Assembly (NCBI GenBank): GCA_964035795.1
Contig: OZ038320.1
Span: 17,626,589 to 17,690,588 of the forward strand
Source of the DNA: Pterobdella sp. o SKG-2022
Taxonomy: Eukaryota; Annelida; Clitellata; Hirudinida; Piscicolidae
DNA length: 64,000 bases
Direction: 5' to 3'
Shown: piece after piece, positions 1 to 11,512 of the stretch
Numbering within the stretch: the first letter of the stretch is position 1
Layout: each line of letters begins with the position of its first letter
The notes under the pieces: model-generated
What the model saw: the letters and a program-made list of their open reading frames with translations, nothing else
What the model was told of the DNA's origin: nothing
Database searches by the model: none
Program-made: the position numbers and the translations under genes

Positions 1-1284
1 AAGTCTTGGGATATTCATGCAAAATAATTTGAGATGATAACAGAGCAGATAGTTGATTGATGGTTTCTTGCAAAGAAAGCTCGCCATGGAAGTTTGTGAT
101 CAACTGGATGTAAAAATTATTGGGTGATCGTTGGCCAGTATTATAGGATGATGGAATGGGATGTGTTACAAGCACATGAGGTTGTGGTTACTTTCTTTGA
201 TGTTTGTACTGAGTAAATCTAGTTTATTAATTGGAAAAATTTCATTATAAATTATAAAAACATCAAAGCCTGGATAAGTAATAGAATATTTTCCTGTTCG
301 GAATTAATTAACGGACAAAGAAATAAATTGAAAGACTATTTTTTAAAAAACGTTCTCTGCTAAATATGTCGAAAAAATTAATGCAACAAGCTTTGCAAAT
401 TTCAAGTTTTTATACAGCTGGCGTTGACAATCAAAGGGAGAACATTAAAAAATACCACTTGTGCAAAATTTAATTATGAAAACTCTTTGATTTAAAAAAT
501 ATTCAAACGGAATTGTTATCTGCTTCGGCATAATTGTAAAATGACTATGTCACGTCATTTAATCAATCCATTGCATTGCATTTAAAGATCTTTGCTCATT
601 ATTGTTTAACTAAAATAATTTTTACTTTAAAATATATTCACAAAACGCTTCAAAATATCTATTAGAGTTAAGATAGTTTGTGAGCTCTTTGGCAGTGTTC
701 AATAAGGCATCTAGTTTTAAAGAAACTGTTTTCCCGTTTGAGTGACGATCAATAAAATTCATTTTGGTAACATTAACTTGATATGACAAAAAACTTCTTA
801 CTCTCCTTTCTTAAATAGTGGAATATTTATTCGAAAAATATTTTTGAATAATATTAAAAGATTTCTCTAAAATTTGAATATATGAAAAATTTGCAGCTCT
901 ATAATTAGATACTATTCTTACGCACTGTATGTAACATCATGCATTGTGGACAGAGATGGCATTTTGCAGTATAAGAAAGACTGAATGCAATTACGGATGA
1001 AAAAATTGTGATTGAAAAAGCTAATAAACTATTTTTCATAAAGCTTTTAACTGACAAAAATTAGTTAAAATTGTTTTTTTTTGCAATAAAAAAGTTTTGA
1101 AATTGATTTTGAATGCAAACTTAACTAAAATAGTGAGAATTTTGAGTTTAAATTACCTCAATTATTTCAAAAATATAACTATTTTGATATAAACATTTTA
1201 ATTTAAGTAAAGTTCAAGCTCATTTAAAAGAGATTTATTTCTCTATAGCGTAACTGCTTCAACATGGATCTTTATTAGAACACT
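1..1284. other. AT-rich stretch with no supported gene
   Basis: I see no complete gene here. Read on the minus strand, 2-187 is open and encodes a peptide with the stretch SPNNFYIQLI, which recalls the core of Tudor domains. No splice acceptor lies in a usable position upstream, so I do not call an exon. The remainder, about 200-1284, is AT-rich with short stop-laden frames and looks like intron or intergenic DNA. Confidence 0.4.
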
Positions 1285-1290
1285 GTGAAA

Positions 1291-1851
1291 ATGGACAAAG
1301 TTTTTTCCAATATTGACCAATTCGAAAAAGAAAAAAAAACCCTAAAAATCATTAAAGGTCCTGAATTTTTATTGCAAGATAATCATTATAATCCAAGAAA
1401 ATCATTTTTCACTAATGGAAAACTTACAACTCGCCAATACAAAACGATATTTCATCAGAATCAAACAAAAATAAAAAACAAAAAGTTTCATAGAAACAAT
1501 TCTTCAAAAAATAGATCATTAAATATACATTCGTCTCAGCTCGAAATGTTTCCAGAAAAAATTTCCACTGCTCAAATAAACGTCAGCAGCTATTCCATCA
1601 CAACTACTCCTTTTCCGGAATGGATGACTTCAATAGCAGTTCTATCTTTAGCTGGTGTTGTTATGCTGACGGTTTTTGTAGGAATAATATACGTTCTAAT
1701 TTATTTCAAATCTATAAAGCCAAAATCATCACGTAATAACAGAGCGTATCAAAGTAGTTATTCAATGTTAAATGTGAATGGCGCAAAAGTTGGGGAAGAT
1801 GAAAATGCTCAAAGATCCAGAAGTACCCATCCAATCTTCAAAAGATCTTGA
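1291..1851 (+). CDS. Single-pass membrane protein, unknown function
   Basis: An uninterrupted frame of about 186 codons starts at ATG 1291; a GTG two codons earlier is in frame but the ATG is the natural eukaryotic start. I do not recognise the family. The first 110 or so residues are rich in Lys, Asn and Ser with no signal peptide. One strong hydrophobic segment follows at about residues 112-137 (around SIAVLSLAGVVMLTVF). A short basic, Ser-rich tail of about 50 residues ends the protein. This suggests a single-pass membrane protein; orientation is uncertain. A possible polyadenylation signal AATAAA lies at 1988-1993. The PGAM5 gene begins 435 bp downstream on the same strand. The frame could also be the last exon of a longer gene, since upstream exons could not be excluded. 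Confidence 0.5.
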   Translation: MDKVFSNIDQFEKEKKTLKIIKGPEFLLQDNHYNPRKSFFTNGKLTTRQYKTIFHQNQTKIKNKKFHRNNSSKNRSLNIHSSQLEMFPEKISTAQINVSSYSITTTPFPEWMTSIAVLSLAGVVMLTVFVGIIYVLIYFKSIKPKSSRNNRAYQSSYSMLNVNGAKVGEDENAQRSRSTHPIFKRS

Positions 1852-2285
1852 TCTTAATGAATATTTAGCTGAAAACACAGTTTAGAAAAACTATATTCTG
1901 AATAATTTATTTATAGATAATTCAAAAAGTTTAGTTTTTCAATACAATATTATTCCGGATAGTTTGTAAATGGGAGAAGTTTAGAAAAATAAACAATAAA
2001 ATAAAATCATCATCGAACACTTAAGGATTTAAATTTTAAGATAGTGAATAATAAACATTACTTTAATGAATAAGTTATTTTATACAAAAAATATTAATTT
2101 TAGAGCGCTTAATATTACTAGGAATAGTACTCTCTACGATGTCTTTTTTAGTTGTACCCCGTTTGGGTTTTTTTCCTATTTAATTGGAATTTGTGGACAT
2201 TAATTCATAATAAAAATAATTTCGAATATATTTATTTGTTTTATTTGGAACATCGTTAAATAAAAGTTTTGGTAAATTACTTGAA

Positions 2286-4628
2286 ATGTCTCGTGTATTA
2301 ATAACATTTTTCGTTGGTGGTGTTACTGGTTATGCTTCTAACGAGGCTTTAAATTATTATTACAATAAACAAAATTATAAAGAGTTGCCAAAATATGATT
2401 TACAAAAAAAGTTAGCTCATGAGTGGTCTAAAAGTTATGAGCCAACAAAATGGATTTGGAATTGGGATGGGTAAGATATAAAAACCTTTTGCTTTAAATA
2501 TAAAATAATAATTTTCAAAATTCTTTTAAGACGTGATGATGATTTTAGAAGAAATCAAAAAGCGGAAAAATTGAAATCAAAAAATTCTGGAGAACCAAGA
2601 TCTGAAAACAAGCCGGTGTTTATTCAATTTGAATTTGATATTTTCAAAAATATATTTGGTTTATAAAAATTTTTTTGTTACAGCAAAATCGTACTAAAGA
2701 AAAGAGGGACATTAACAATAATTTAGTAAGTAATGATTCATCCAATAGGCTTTCAAAAGCCACTAGGCATATTTTGCTGATAAGACATGGCCAATATAAT
2801 TTGGCTGGAAGCAATGATGATGAGCATACTCTGACTAAAATTGGTTAGATAGCAATTTTACTTTTAATTACATTATATCAGAAAATTATATTATCTTAAT
2901 TTTCACAAAATCAATTAGTATTTAGTCTGCAAAAATCAAATCAAGTTTTTCAAATTTTTTTACTCTGAAATTCATGCAAGTCTCAAGTCTCCATAATTTT
3001 AGGTGTGACTGAATAAGAATATTAAATTTGATCATTTCATTTAGCAATTAATATAAACCTTCAACTATCATATAGACACTTTAAAACAGGTATACAAGTA
3101 TTTGTCATTTGTGGCATTTTTTACTAGTTTTTCTTTCCAGAAATTTTTGGAAGCAATTGAATTTACTTATAACATAGTCTCCATCGACCATAATTTTTGC
3201 CCGTTTATACAGTTTGCCAGTTTTTATACAGTGAAACCACATGTATTGATAATGAAATAATTTTTAATATAAAAATTTTTTCAAGCTAAAGAAAAAAATT
3301 AATAAAAACTAAATGTTTCTATTAAAAATTATGAAGCTTTTTATTAACAGCATAATTCAAAATTCTACACTATTAATTAAAAGCTTGGTACTTTTTAAAA
3401 AAAGCATTTAATGTTCAATAATTTTGATAATTTATGATATATAATGCAGTAATGTGAATGTATTTAAAATATTTTTTTAGCTGTATGACAAACTCATCAT
3501 TGACTGAACATTTTTTAAAGGAATTGAACAAGCCATAAACACTGGCAAACATCTGAAGCAGATAGGTTTGCCATTTGCCACTCTCATTTCATCCACTATG
3601 ACTCGGGCAAAAGAAACTGCAGATCTCATACAAGAACAGCTGAAAGGTTTAGAAATCAAAAGAAGTTTCACAGATTTGTTAAGAGAAGGAGCACCATTTC
3701 CTCCTGAACCTCCGATCCGCCATTGGAGGCCTGACAATAAGGTCTGTGTCATAATGATTGCACATTAGTAAAGTAAAAAGTGCTCATCTATATAGCTGTT
3801 ATTTTGAGACTAAATTATTGGTTTTTTATAACTTCTCTTAAGCTTTTCTTTTAAAAAGATTTTTTTATATTACAATTTTTCAATTTTGTTAATAAAAATT
3901 AAAGTCTTATGTTGAAGCTTAGTTAATAAATAATTATTTATTGCAAAAAATGTATTTTAATTATTTTTGTGGTTTTCAAAAAAAATGTACATATTCATAA
4001 GCAATTGAGAGGACTACATTTTAATTGATTCTTTTTATTAAATTGGTCTTTGTAAGACATTTAATTTATTAAAAATTGTTTTTTAAATAAGGTAGTTTAT
4101 TAATTTGTTTTTGCCATGATAGCAGTTTTTAGAAGATGGTTCTCGCATTGAAGAAGGCTTCAAAACTTTCATACACAGAGCTGAGCCTCAACAAACTGAA
4201 GATTCTTTTGAGATTGTTGTTTGCCATGCCAACGTTATAAGATACATTGTTTGCAGGTGGGCTTTTTATATTTACAACTATACATATGAAACTAAATTTT
4301 AAGATTATTTTTTATATTGTTTCAGTGTTAGTTTTTCTTTTAAATATCTTTTTGTATTTACTATAGTCTAGAATTATTTTTATTAACTTTTGATTAGTGA
4401 AATATCAATGTTTGTTTTAGATTTACTCTCAACGTATAAAATTAAAGTTAAGCTAAGTTTAAATCTCTCACTTCTAGAGCATTACAAATGCCACCAGAGG
4501 CGTGGTTGCGCATGTCACTGCAACATGCTTCTATCACTTGGCTCACCATTAGACCTTCTGGCAGAGTTATTTTACGTTCATTTGGAGATGGTGGTCACAT
4601 ACCTTTACCGCTCAAAACCTTCACGTGA
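2286..4628 (+). CDS. PGAM5: PGAM5-like mitochondrial Ser/Thr/His protein phosphatase
   Basis: Six exons join in frame to about 311 aa: 2286-2470, 2531-2615, 2684-2843, 3521-3741, 4123-4256, 4478-4628 (stop TGA). Human PGAM5 is 289 aa. The N-terminus ([12 protein letters not shown]) is a short hydrophobic segment matching the membrane anchor of the family. WIWNWD at residues 56-61 matches the WDxNWD multimerisation motif. The phosphoglycerate-mutase fold follows: LIRHGQYN with catalytic His at about residue 125, then [11 protein letters not shown], then [12 protein letters not shown] with the second catalytic His, ending in [13 protein letters not shown]. Family members sit in the inner mitochondrial membrane and dephosphorylate protein substrates in mitophagy and cell-death control. 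The active-site motifs are intact, so I expect an active enzyme. The exon 2 donor (GTGTTT) and exon 4 acceptor are weak, but phases fit throughout. Confidence 0.93.
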
Positions 4629-4901
4629 TTTGAGAATGAGGGTGTATCGTTTTTATCATTCAAGATCCTTCTGTAGAACTTTTTTTTAATGAGTGTACAC
4701 TTGTTGAAAATATTTTTTCGTATTTAAATAATTTTTAATACTAAATTTTGTATGCACTTCTGGTTTATCAAATTTTAGCGAAAAGTTTTCACTTTTTCGA
4801 ATGAAATTGAAAACTTTTAGGCAAATTAAAATTTCATTTGATTAATTCACACTAAAAATTTCTGCGATATTTTAATGCTAAATGCATTTTTAAGTGGTAT
4901 A

Positions 4902-4907
4902 AATAAA
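4902..4907 (+). terminator. Possible PGAM5 polyadenylation signal
   Basis: The hexamer AATAAA lies 274 bp after the PGAM5 stop codon. Such hexamers are frequent by chance in DNA this AT-rich, so the assignment rests on position alone. Confidence 0.3.
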
Positions 4908-5890
4908 ATTATAAAAAAATAACGGAACAATTCGTTTTTTACTGCTGAATTGTTAATTGAAATAAATTGAAATTTTTATCTGAGAAAATTAAAATCATTC
5001 AACTGTTTGCCATCTATTGGTTTTAAAATCTCCGTCTTTCACCAAAGTATGAAACTTTGAAAAACTTTAAGCGTATATTTACTAACATCAACAAGTCATT
5101 TTGGATCAAAGAAGCAAGTACATTTGAAGTTAGGATTGGGCCATTGAATTTTTTAAACTTACTACTTACAGCCACCTTAATAGATAAAACTTGATGGCAG
5201 CAACTCGTATTCAAGTATCGGTATTGCTTTGCATGCATTTCGTGGCTCGTAGATGACTAAACCTGCGATAGACATACAAATGAAAAAATTGGAACTAGTT
5301 GCGACATCATAAATTTTTTCGTGCCTTTTCTATGCAACATGCATTTTTCACTGGTTTTTTTGTAAATGCAACAGAACATATAGAATTCTAATGCAAGATG
5401 GAATAAATTGCCCCTCTTCTGTTCAGCCGAAGAAATGCAACGTCGATGGGTCCTAAAATGACTCAGAATACCAGCCTTGCTTAGACATGTTTGCTACATT
5501 GACTACAAATTGGTTCTTTATCAGTGAGATAGTCTTTCATAAAAAATTCGCTTCAGTAATCGTTTTTTGATAATCTTACTAAATAGCCGTTCCATCTGAG
5601 TTGTTGAGAAATAAAAACTTCGATTCCAAAATTCTTTTTTTTCAAGTAATTAAAAAAAGCAAAATTTGATAAATGCTTATAACGGCATCGAACAATTTAC
5701 TATAGACATGCACATTGGCTTCTTCATAAAGTGACTTCATTTTGAAAGTAAATTGTGTATGTTATCTATCTTGAAAAATTCTAATGAAGGCTTCTAGCAA
5801 ACAAATATATGACAAGTGCTTGTTTTGCAGTGCTTTTTGAAGGAATAATAAACTAATCTCACAACGTGATGAAGTACAATAGCCTGAAGC

Positions 5891-5996
5891 TAAAAGTAAG
5901 GACAACAAACACAAAGAATTTATTAAATGAGACGAAGTTTTTCGTAAGACTAGCTTACATTATAACTTGATAATGTGTTTGTTGTCCTTACTTTTA
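5891..5996. repeat. Foldback element with perfect 23-bp arms
   Basis: The 23 bases at 5891-5913 are repeated as an exact reverse complement at 5974-5996, with a 60-bp loop. The loop contains a segment (about 5931-5963, around TTTTTCGTAAGAC and TTACATTATAA) that resembles the arms of the foldback element at 56767-56886. This looks like a small non-coding inverted-repeat (MITE-like) element; no target-site duplication was identified. Confidence 0.6.
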
Positions 5997-6179
5997 ATCT
6001 CACAACCTTTTGCTAGTGCTCAAAACCAGCAAAAGACTGAAAAAATCTTATGGCTGAGTTTTTATTGTTTTTTTCAAGAGATAAAAGTTATTTTCATTCA
6101 TTGAAATGTGAATAAGCAAGAATTTTTTTGGGTTCACGTATATTTTCAGTTACTTTTATGGAAAAATTGAAGGAGTTGT

Positions 6180-6482
6180 AAAGACCGTCTTGTGATTCAT
6201 TTATTTTTTCACTCTTATTTTCCGCCGTGTAGGTTAGGAATGTACCCTATTTTTATTATCAGGCTGTTAGTGTTGGTTCTAGGATGTTTTCGTTACATAT
6301 AACAAAGTCTTAGTCTTATGAGAGCAGACTGATGAAAAGGTCTGAGTGGGTTTTTGAAACAAGATAAAATTATGTTCTCTAAAGAATTACTGGAAGACAG
6401 AAAAGGGTCGTTTAGATTTGTATCCTGAAAGAATAGCAGCCTCACCAGCTGACAGGCCTAACCGCTAGGACGATCTTTTTTT
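6180..6482 (-). mobile_element. Possible tRNA-derived SINE remnant
   Basis: On the minus strand the sequence starting near 6475 reads CCTAGCGGTTAGGCCTG, similar to a polymerase III A box. About 35-40 bases on, TTCAGGATACAAATC resembles a decayed B box. A run of T (A on the minus strand) borders it at 6476-6485. It differs in sequence from the other SINE family in this window. A chance match cannot be excluded. Confidence 0.3.
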
Positions 6483-6669
6483 TTTCACTTCAAATTAATC
6501 TTTTTTTAACCAAATAAACAATATACAAATAATACATTGGTGAAAATGAAAATTGAGTCATAAAAAATGAAAAAAAAACCACTTAAAAGAAAGAGGAAAA
6601 AAAACGGAAACAAGAAAGAATGCTAGTAGCATTTCCGCGGACAAGTGCAAGGGAAATCTTCTGGCGCAA

Positions 6670-7030
6670 TCATACTGCCTCCAAAGGGTCCCCAGACGCC
6701 TCAATAACTTTTCTGCCTAACTCCTCAACAAAGCTGCTGGTTGAAGATCCGCAGCAGCCCGTTGTCTCGAATACAACGGGTTGAAAATGGTTGTTGCCCA
6801 CCAAGCCCTGATATTTGCGGCTTTTTAATATTTCCGCAGATTTTGCACTGGATTCTGACTCGATGGAGCTGGCGATAATGTTGGACTTGAAAAAAGCGTC
6901 GACGACTGTTGCGTCCCAGACCAAGCATTTTCCATGCTTCCAGGGAAGGTCGTTATGCCATCAGTACGACGACCGTCACCCCTGTCGAGCCTTGATGGTT
7001 CAAGAATGCTTGACAAGCCGATCTTCCCCA
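6670..7030 (-). pseudogene. C-terminal fragment of a YLDD-type retroelement polyprotein
   Basis: On the minus strand one frame reads SRLDRGDGRRTDGITTFP and, after a frameshift, another reads VWDATVVDAFF, then KYQGLVG, FQPVVFETTG and LGRKVIEASGD. This order (DGKRPDG, WDVTVVD, KY..L, F.P.A.ET.G, LG.R...GD) is the C-terminal region found in a large family of invertebrate retroelement-like proteins. I infer a restriction-like endonuclease fold from the spaced acidic residues; that is not proven. The matching reverse transcriptase lies about 0.7 kb away on the other strand (7710-8670), so the element has been rearranged or two copies inserted. The frameshift and missing remainder make it non-functional. 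Confidence 0.6.
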
Positions 7031-7709
7031 GGCATCTTTTGATAATGGAGTTGATCTCGGCGTGTCTGGGGACGATCTTGTAATTCTTTTTTTAACATAC
7101 GTATCATCTATATAAGGGCTCTTGAAATGGAACTATGAGAAACTAAATTACCCATATCATACGATTGAAAAATTACGAAAATACCACTTATAACGGGTCT
7201 CCCATTAAACTTACGTTGATTTACTTGTTAAGTTTGCTGAAAAAAAATTGTCCATGTTGAAAATAATTTTGTAACACGTCTCTAATGTAAAAAAGGCATT
7301 TTCTCAGCCGATATATTGGCCTAGTTATATAAGTTGGTCTTCTTGATCGGAACGTTTGTAAAGAATGACCCTATATTATATCCTGTTTGAGTAGGAACAA
7401 ATAATTTGCAAGTGAGTAAATGATCGAGGGTCTTTGATGATAATTTGATGATAGAAATGCTAGAAAATTGAGCTGAAATATTCGATAATTTAAACATTAA
7501 CACCCCTTCGAGGTATAGGATAATTTAAATAAGGTATGCATTAAAGTATTGACGTTTTCAACAGAGGTCATTATCGTCAGTTCTAGTTTACATTTTATAA
7601 GATCCATAAAAATTTAAAAAAAAAAAATTTATAACTAGTTTTATTATTGTTTGAAGTGAAAATGCACTTCAAAAAATAAATTTCTGCTTCTTCTTGCATC
7701 TTTTTCTCT

Positions 7710-8672
7710 TTGGCAATCATTTCTTTTTTTGTTTTCTTATCCATTATGCACTTGTTCTTTAGAGCCCATTTGTACGCCTTTTACAAAAAATGTGGTGGTA
7801 TTCGTCCAATCACCGTTGGAAATACCTTTCGTCATCTGTTTTCAAAATTATTTCTGCATTCAGTCATGAACTCGCTCAGAGAGGACTTGCTATCTTGTCA
7901 ATTGAGCGTCGGTGTCCGTTTGGGGTGTGAGTCAGCTGTCTATGCTACCCGATTTTTTATTAACCATTCGGTCGAATCTAAGGTGCTTTTTAAACTTGAT
8001 GTTTTTAACGCCTTCAGTTCTATTGATCGTAAAACGTTCATTGGTGAGGTTGCCTCTCGTTACCCGTCCTTGTTTTTTTTAGTTAATGAAGCTTACTCCA
8101 ATCTGTTCCATCTTTTTGCTGGCGAACACTGTATCCCTTTTTCAAGAGGTATTCAACAAGATGGTTCTTTTGGTCTAGCACTTTTCGCATTGGCTGTCGA
8201 CAAAATTGCCAGACGTGCTACCTGAGTTGAATATATGGTATTTGGATGATGCCACAATTGGCGGTGAAGTTAGCTCTGTTTTTAACGATGCAATAAAAAT
8301 AATTGACGCCTTCAAATCAACCCCAACAAATGCGAGCTGCTCATTTTAAACAATCCAGCTGCCATGTACGCTGACACTGTCAAGCTGTTTTCTTTTATTT
8401 TGCCGTTAGTATTACTGCCTTCTCGCCACTATTGGTCAGTGTTGGGTTCTCCTCTCATTCACGAGGCTATAGTTCCCATTCTTGATTTAAAAATAGGAGA
8501 CATCCGTCGGCTTTGCTCTAAGTTAGAAGAAGTCGAGCTTGATTATGCTTTCATTTATTCAAGAATTTTTTCTCTATTGAGAACGTGTCCCACTTTTCTT
8601 GAGCCCAAAATTTTAGCTGATTTCGATTCTAACATTCGTGCTGCTCTCTTGCCTATTTCCAATGTTTCTTAG
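7710..8672 (+). pseudogene. Degraded reverse transcriptase, YLDD family
   Basis: Frame 7710-8225 carries reverse-transcriptase landmarks: GGIRPITVGNTFRHLFSK, then QLSVGVRLGCESAVYATR, then VLFKLDVFNAFSSIDR (motif A with Asp), then GIQQDGSFGLALFALAV (motif B, decayed from QQGDPLGP). After a frame change, YLDDATIGG at 8239-8250 supplies the catalytic motif C. Frame 8364-8672 continues the C-terminal part. Several frameshifts, a stop and the damaged motif B show it is dead. It belongs to the same family as the minus-strand fragment at 6670-7030, which lies in the wrong orientation to be its continuation. An L2/CR1-like LINE begins about 90 bp downstream. Confidence 0.75.
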
Positions 8673-8756
8673 TCTGTTGGGCAGAAGACTGCTCGAGGCG
8701 ACTGAGGATACACTGGAGTTCACTTTTAGCAGCCATTCTATTGGTTTACTTTTGCT

Positions 8757-9812
8757 ATGAACTGCTTTTTCTCCTTTTTAAGGTATTTCATTTTCAATTT
8801 TTTGTTTCCATTAGTCTATTTAATTATTATTTTTTTTTACAAAACCTTAATTCTTTTCTTCTTCTCTTCTGTTCCTCGTATTTACTCTGAACCTATGCCC
8901 TGCTCTCGGGATTTTCTACTTAGTCTGTTTAAATTTTCTTCTCCCCCTCCTCGGACTGTCAGGTGGCGCGTTCTCTTCTTCAATCTCAAATCTTGTAGTT
9001 CTTCTTCTGTTCTCAATAGTATTTCATCATCCACTACTTCTACTTTCTCCTGTTCTACATTCTCTCACTCTTCTCTTATATCCTCCTCTCACCTAAAATC
9101 TAAATCTTCTTTTCTCAATTCTAATTTATCCAACTCAGCTCATAACTCTTCTAAACTTCTTATAACCATTAATATATCTTTTCTCAACATAAGATCTCTT
9201 AATAACAAATTTATTCATGTGTTCAATCTCCTTTCTGACTCCAACCTTGACTTTCTAGCTCTCAGTGAGACCTGGCATAAACCTGCTTCTTCTCCTTCTC
9301 TCATCTCTACTTGTCCTCCCTCTTATTCTTTCCCTGAACTTGCTCGTGCTCTTCAAAATCACCTCTCTACCTCTCATTCCACTTATGAAGGAATCTGTCT
9401 TTTTTACAAATCTATCTTTTCCTCTTCTAAAACTTCTCATCCTAATTTTAAATCTTTTGAATCCTTTGTTTCTTCTTTTAAATTTGGTACTCCCACCCTG
9501 TTTATTACTGTTATTTATCGACCTCCTTCTTTTTCTCTCTCTTCATTTATTAATGCTTTCTCTGCCTTACTTGAATTCTTATATATTCTTTCCTCTCTTT
9601 TTTATATTGTAGGTGACTTCAACATCCAATTTAACATCAAAACTAATTTCTACACTAACAAATTTCTGAAACTTCTTGAACTTTTCAATCTTTCCCAACA
9701 CTGTCACTTTCCCTCTCATTCCTCTGGCAACACCATTGATTTTCTCATCACAGCATCCTTTATCAAACCCATTAGTATTCTTGCTCACCCAGTCTCCTTC
9801 TCTGATCACTAA
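8757..9812 (+). pseudogene. LINE copy 1: AP endonuclease domain
   Basis: About 351 codons. The first 140 residues are Ser/Phe-rich and unrecognised. Then follow the apurinic-endonuclease motifs in order: ISFLNIRSLNNK, FLALSETWH, FITVIYRPP, IVGDFNIQF, SGNTIDFLIT and a closing SDH just before the stop at 9810-9812. These match the Mg-binding Glu (SETW), Asp and Asn (GDFN) and terminal Asp-His of the family. The frame then breaks, and the linker to the reverse transcriptase continues in other frames. Confidence 0.8.
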
Positions 9813-11345
9813 TTTATTCAATCTTCTTTCCCTGCCAGCCCCATCAAACTCTCCTCTACTATCAAGGTATCTACTCGTTCTTGGCCTTAACTCGACAAAA
9901 CACTTCATCCAACTTCTTTCGGCTTCTTCTTTTGACTTTTCTTCTTTCACTGATGTTTTTGCTCTAGACTCTCTTCTCACTAATACTTTGAATGTGCTTC
10001 TTCCCATTAAATCTTTTACCTACCATCTTTCCTCCTTCAAAGCTCCTCGGTTTGATGGTGAATGCGTCACATCCAAACGTACTTTACGCAAGCTCGAACG
10101 TTCTTATCGTTCCTCTCCCTCTTTTTTCTCTCATGTTCTTTGGCTTTTTCACCTATCAACCTATTGCTCTCTCCTCCACTCCAAACACTCAAATTTTCTT
10201 ATTTCTTCCATCAACTCTGCTTCCTCTTCTTTCTCTCGTTGGAAAAATCTCAATCACATTCTCTTCAAACAATCCACTCCTCCTCCTTATTCTTCTCAAG
10301 ACTTTCAGGACTATTTCCACAACAAAATTCTCTCTATTAGAACTAATCGCTCATCATCTCACACTTCTCCAGCGTCTTCTCCTGCCTCTCTCTCTCTTTC
10401 TCACTTTTCACCCATCACCTTCACAGACCTCATCTTCATCTTCCTGCTCCCTTGACCTTATTTCTCCAAAAATTCTTAATGATCTTTCCTCTTTCTTCTA
10501 TCTCATTATTCTCAATCTTATTAACCTTTCTCTAGCTACTTCCAAATTTCCCACCTCCTTTAAATCATCTATCGTTACTCCAATACTGAAAAACCCCTCT
10601 CTTGATTCTTCTATCATCTCCAACTACCGTCCTATTTCTAACCTTTCCTTTCTCTCCAAAATTCTCGAAAAAGCTATTTACCTCCAACTTTCAAACTTTT
10701 TTCTTTCTTACAATCTTCTTCCCCCCACCCAATCCGGCTTTCGACCTTCTCACTCTACTGAAACCTGCCTTCTAAAAAATTCTAATGATGCTCTTCTAGC
10801 TTTCGACTCTGGTAAGCTTTCTCTTCTCCTTTCTCTTGACTTCTCTTCTGCTTTTGATACTGTTGACCACTCACTTTTATTGCAGCATCTCAACTCCTCT
10901 TTCGTTATTTCCGGCTCCTCACTTTCCTGGCCTACCTCCTATCTTTCTAACCGTTTCTCCGCTGTTTCTATTAACAACTTTTCTTCTTCTCCTCTCTCTT
11001 TTCCTTTTGGTGTTCTTCAAGGATCTTTTATTGGACCTCTTCTTTATATTCTTTATACCTCTCATCTCCCCTGTCTCATCGAATCTTTTTCTTTTCAAAG
11101 TCAGCTTTTTGCCGACGACATCTACATCTTCTCTTTTTTTCCTCTTTCTTCCCTTTCTTCTACTCTTGCTAGGCTTAGTCTCTGTCTCTCTTCTATTCTC
11201 TCATGGGGCGACAGAATGCATCTAAAACTTAATTACTCGAAATTTAATTTTATTTATCTTTCTAAGTCTAAATCTTTTTCTTTCTCTCTCTCTCCCATTA
11301 TAATTTCTGACCTAACTATCTTCTTCCTCCACTATTCGCTGTCTT
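8757..11345 (+). mobile_element. Truncated, degraded L2/CR1-like LINE (copy 1)
   Basis: This is an apurinic-endonuclease plus reverse-transcriptase retrotransposon of the L2/CR1 kind. Endonuclease motifs lie in 8757-9812 and RT motifs in about 10430-11330. The copy ends after the RT fingers and palm; the thumb, C-terminus and 3' tail present in copy 2 are missing, so the 3' part is lost or replaced near 11345. The sense strand is extremely rich in C and T, which leaves long overlapping open frames in all three forward frames that are not independent genes. Frame breaks show it is inactive. It lies upstream of PTEN. Confidence 0.85.
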
Positions 11346-11512
11346 GGCTTTCTACCAATTATTATGTTACTGCAATACATTGGACAAAAAAAGGCAAGTA
11401 TCAAAACCGAATCAAGCAGCCTAAAACCGAAATATTTTCAAAGAAGTCAGAATCTGAAATTTTATGTATCGCCATTCTTGCTGGTCAATGCAGTCAAGAA
11501 AAAATAAACTAG
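9992..11512 (+). pseudogene. LINE copy 1: reverse transcriptase domain
   Basis: The open frame is long, but only its middle resembles a family: SNYRPISNLSFLSKILEKAI, then QSGFRPSHSTETCL, then LLLSLDFSSAFDTVDHS (motif A), GVLQGSFIGPLLYILY (motif B, decayed from PQGSVLGP) and LFADDIYIF (motif C, FADD at 11108-11119). From about 11345 to the stop at 11512 the translation no longer looks like RT and probably reads through into unrelated sequence. The first 140 codons are a shadow of the real linker frame, caused by the C/T-rich composition. Confidence 0.75.

Noticed and set aside
9579..10007. Minus-strand Lys/Arg/Glu-rich frame of 142 codons
   Set aside because: It is a shadow of the C/T-rich LINE copy 1, where the complement is purine-rich and therefore lacks stops.
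9676..10455. Plus-strand 259-codon frame overlapping the LINE
   Set aside because: It overlaps the end of the endonuclease frame and the start of the RT frame. Parts may be the true endonuclease-RT linker after a frameshift, but it is not a separate gene.
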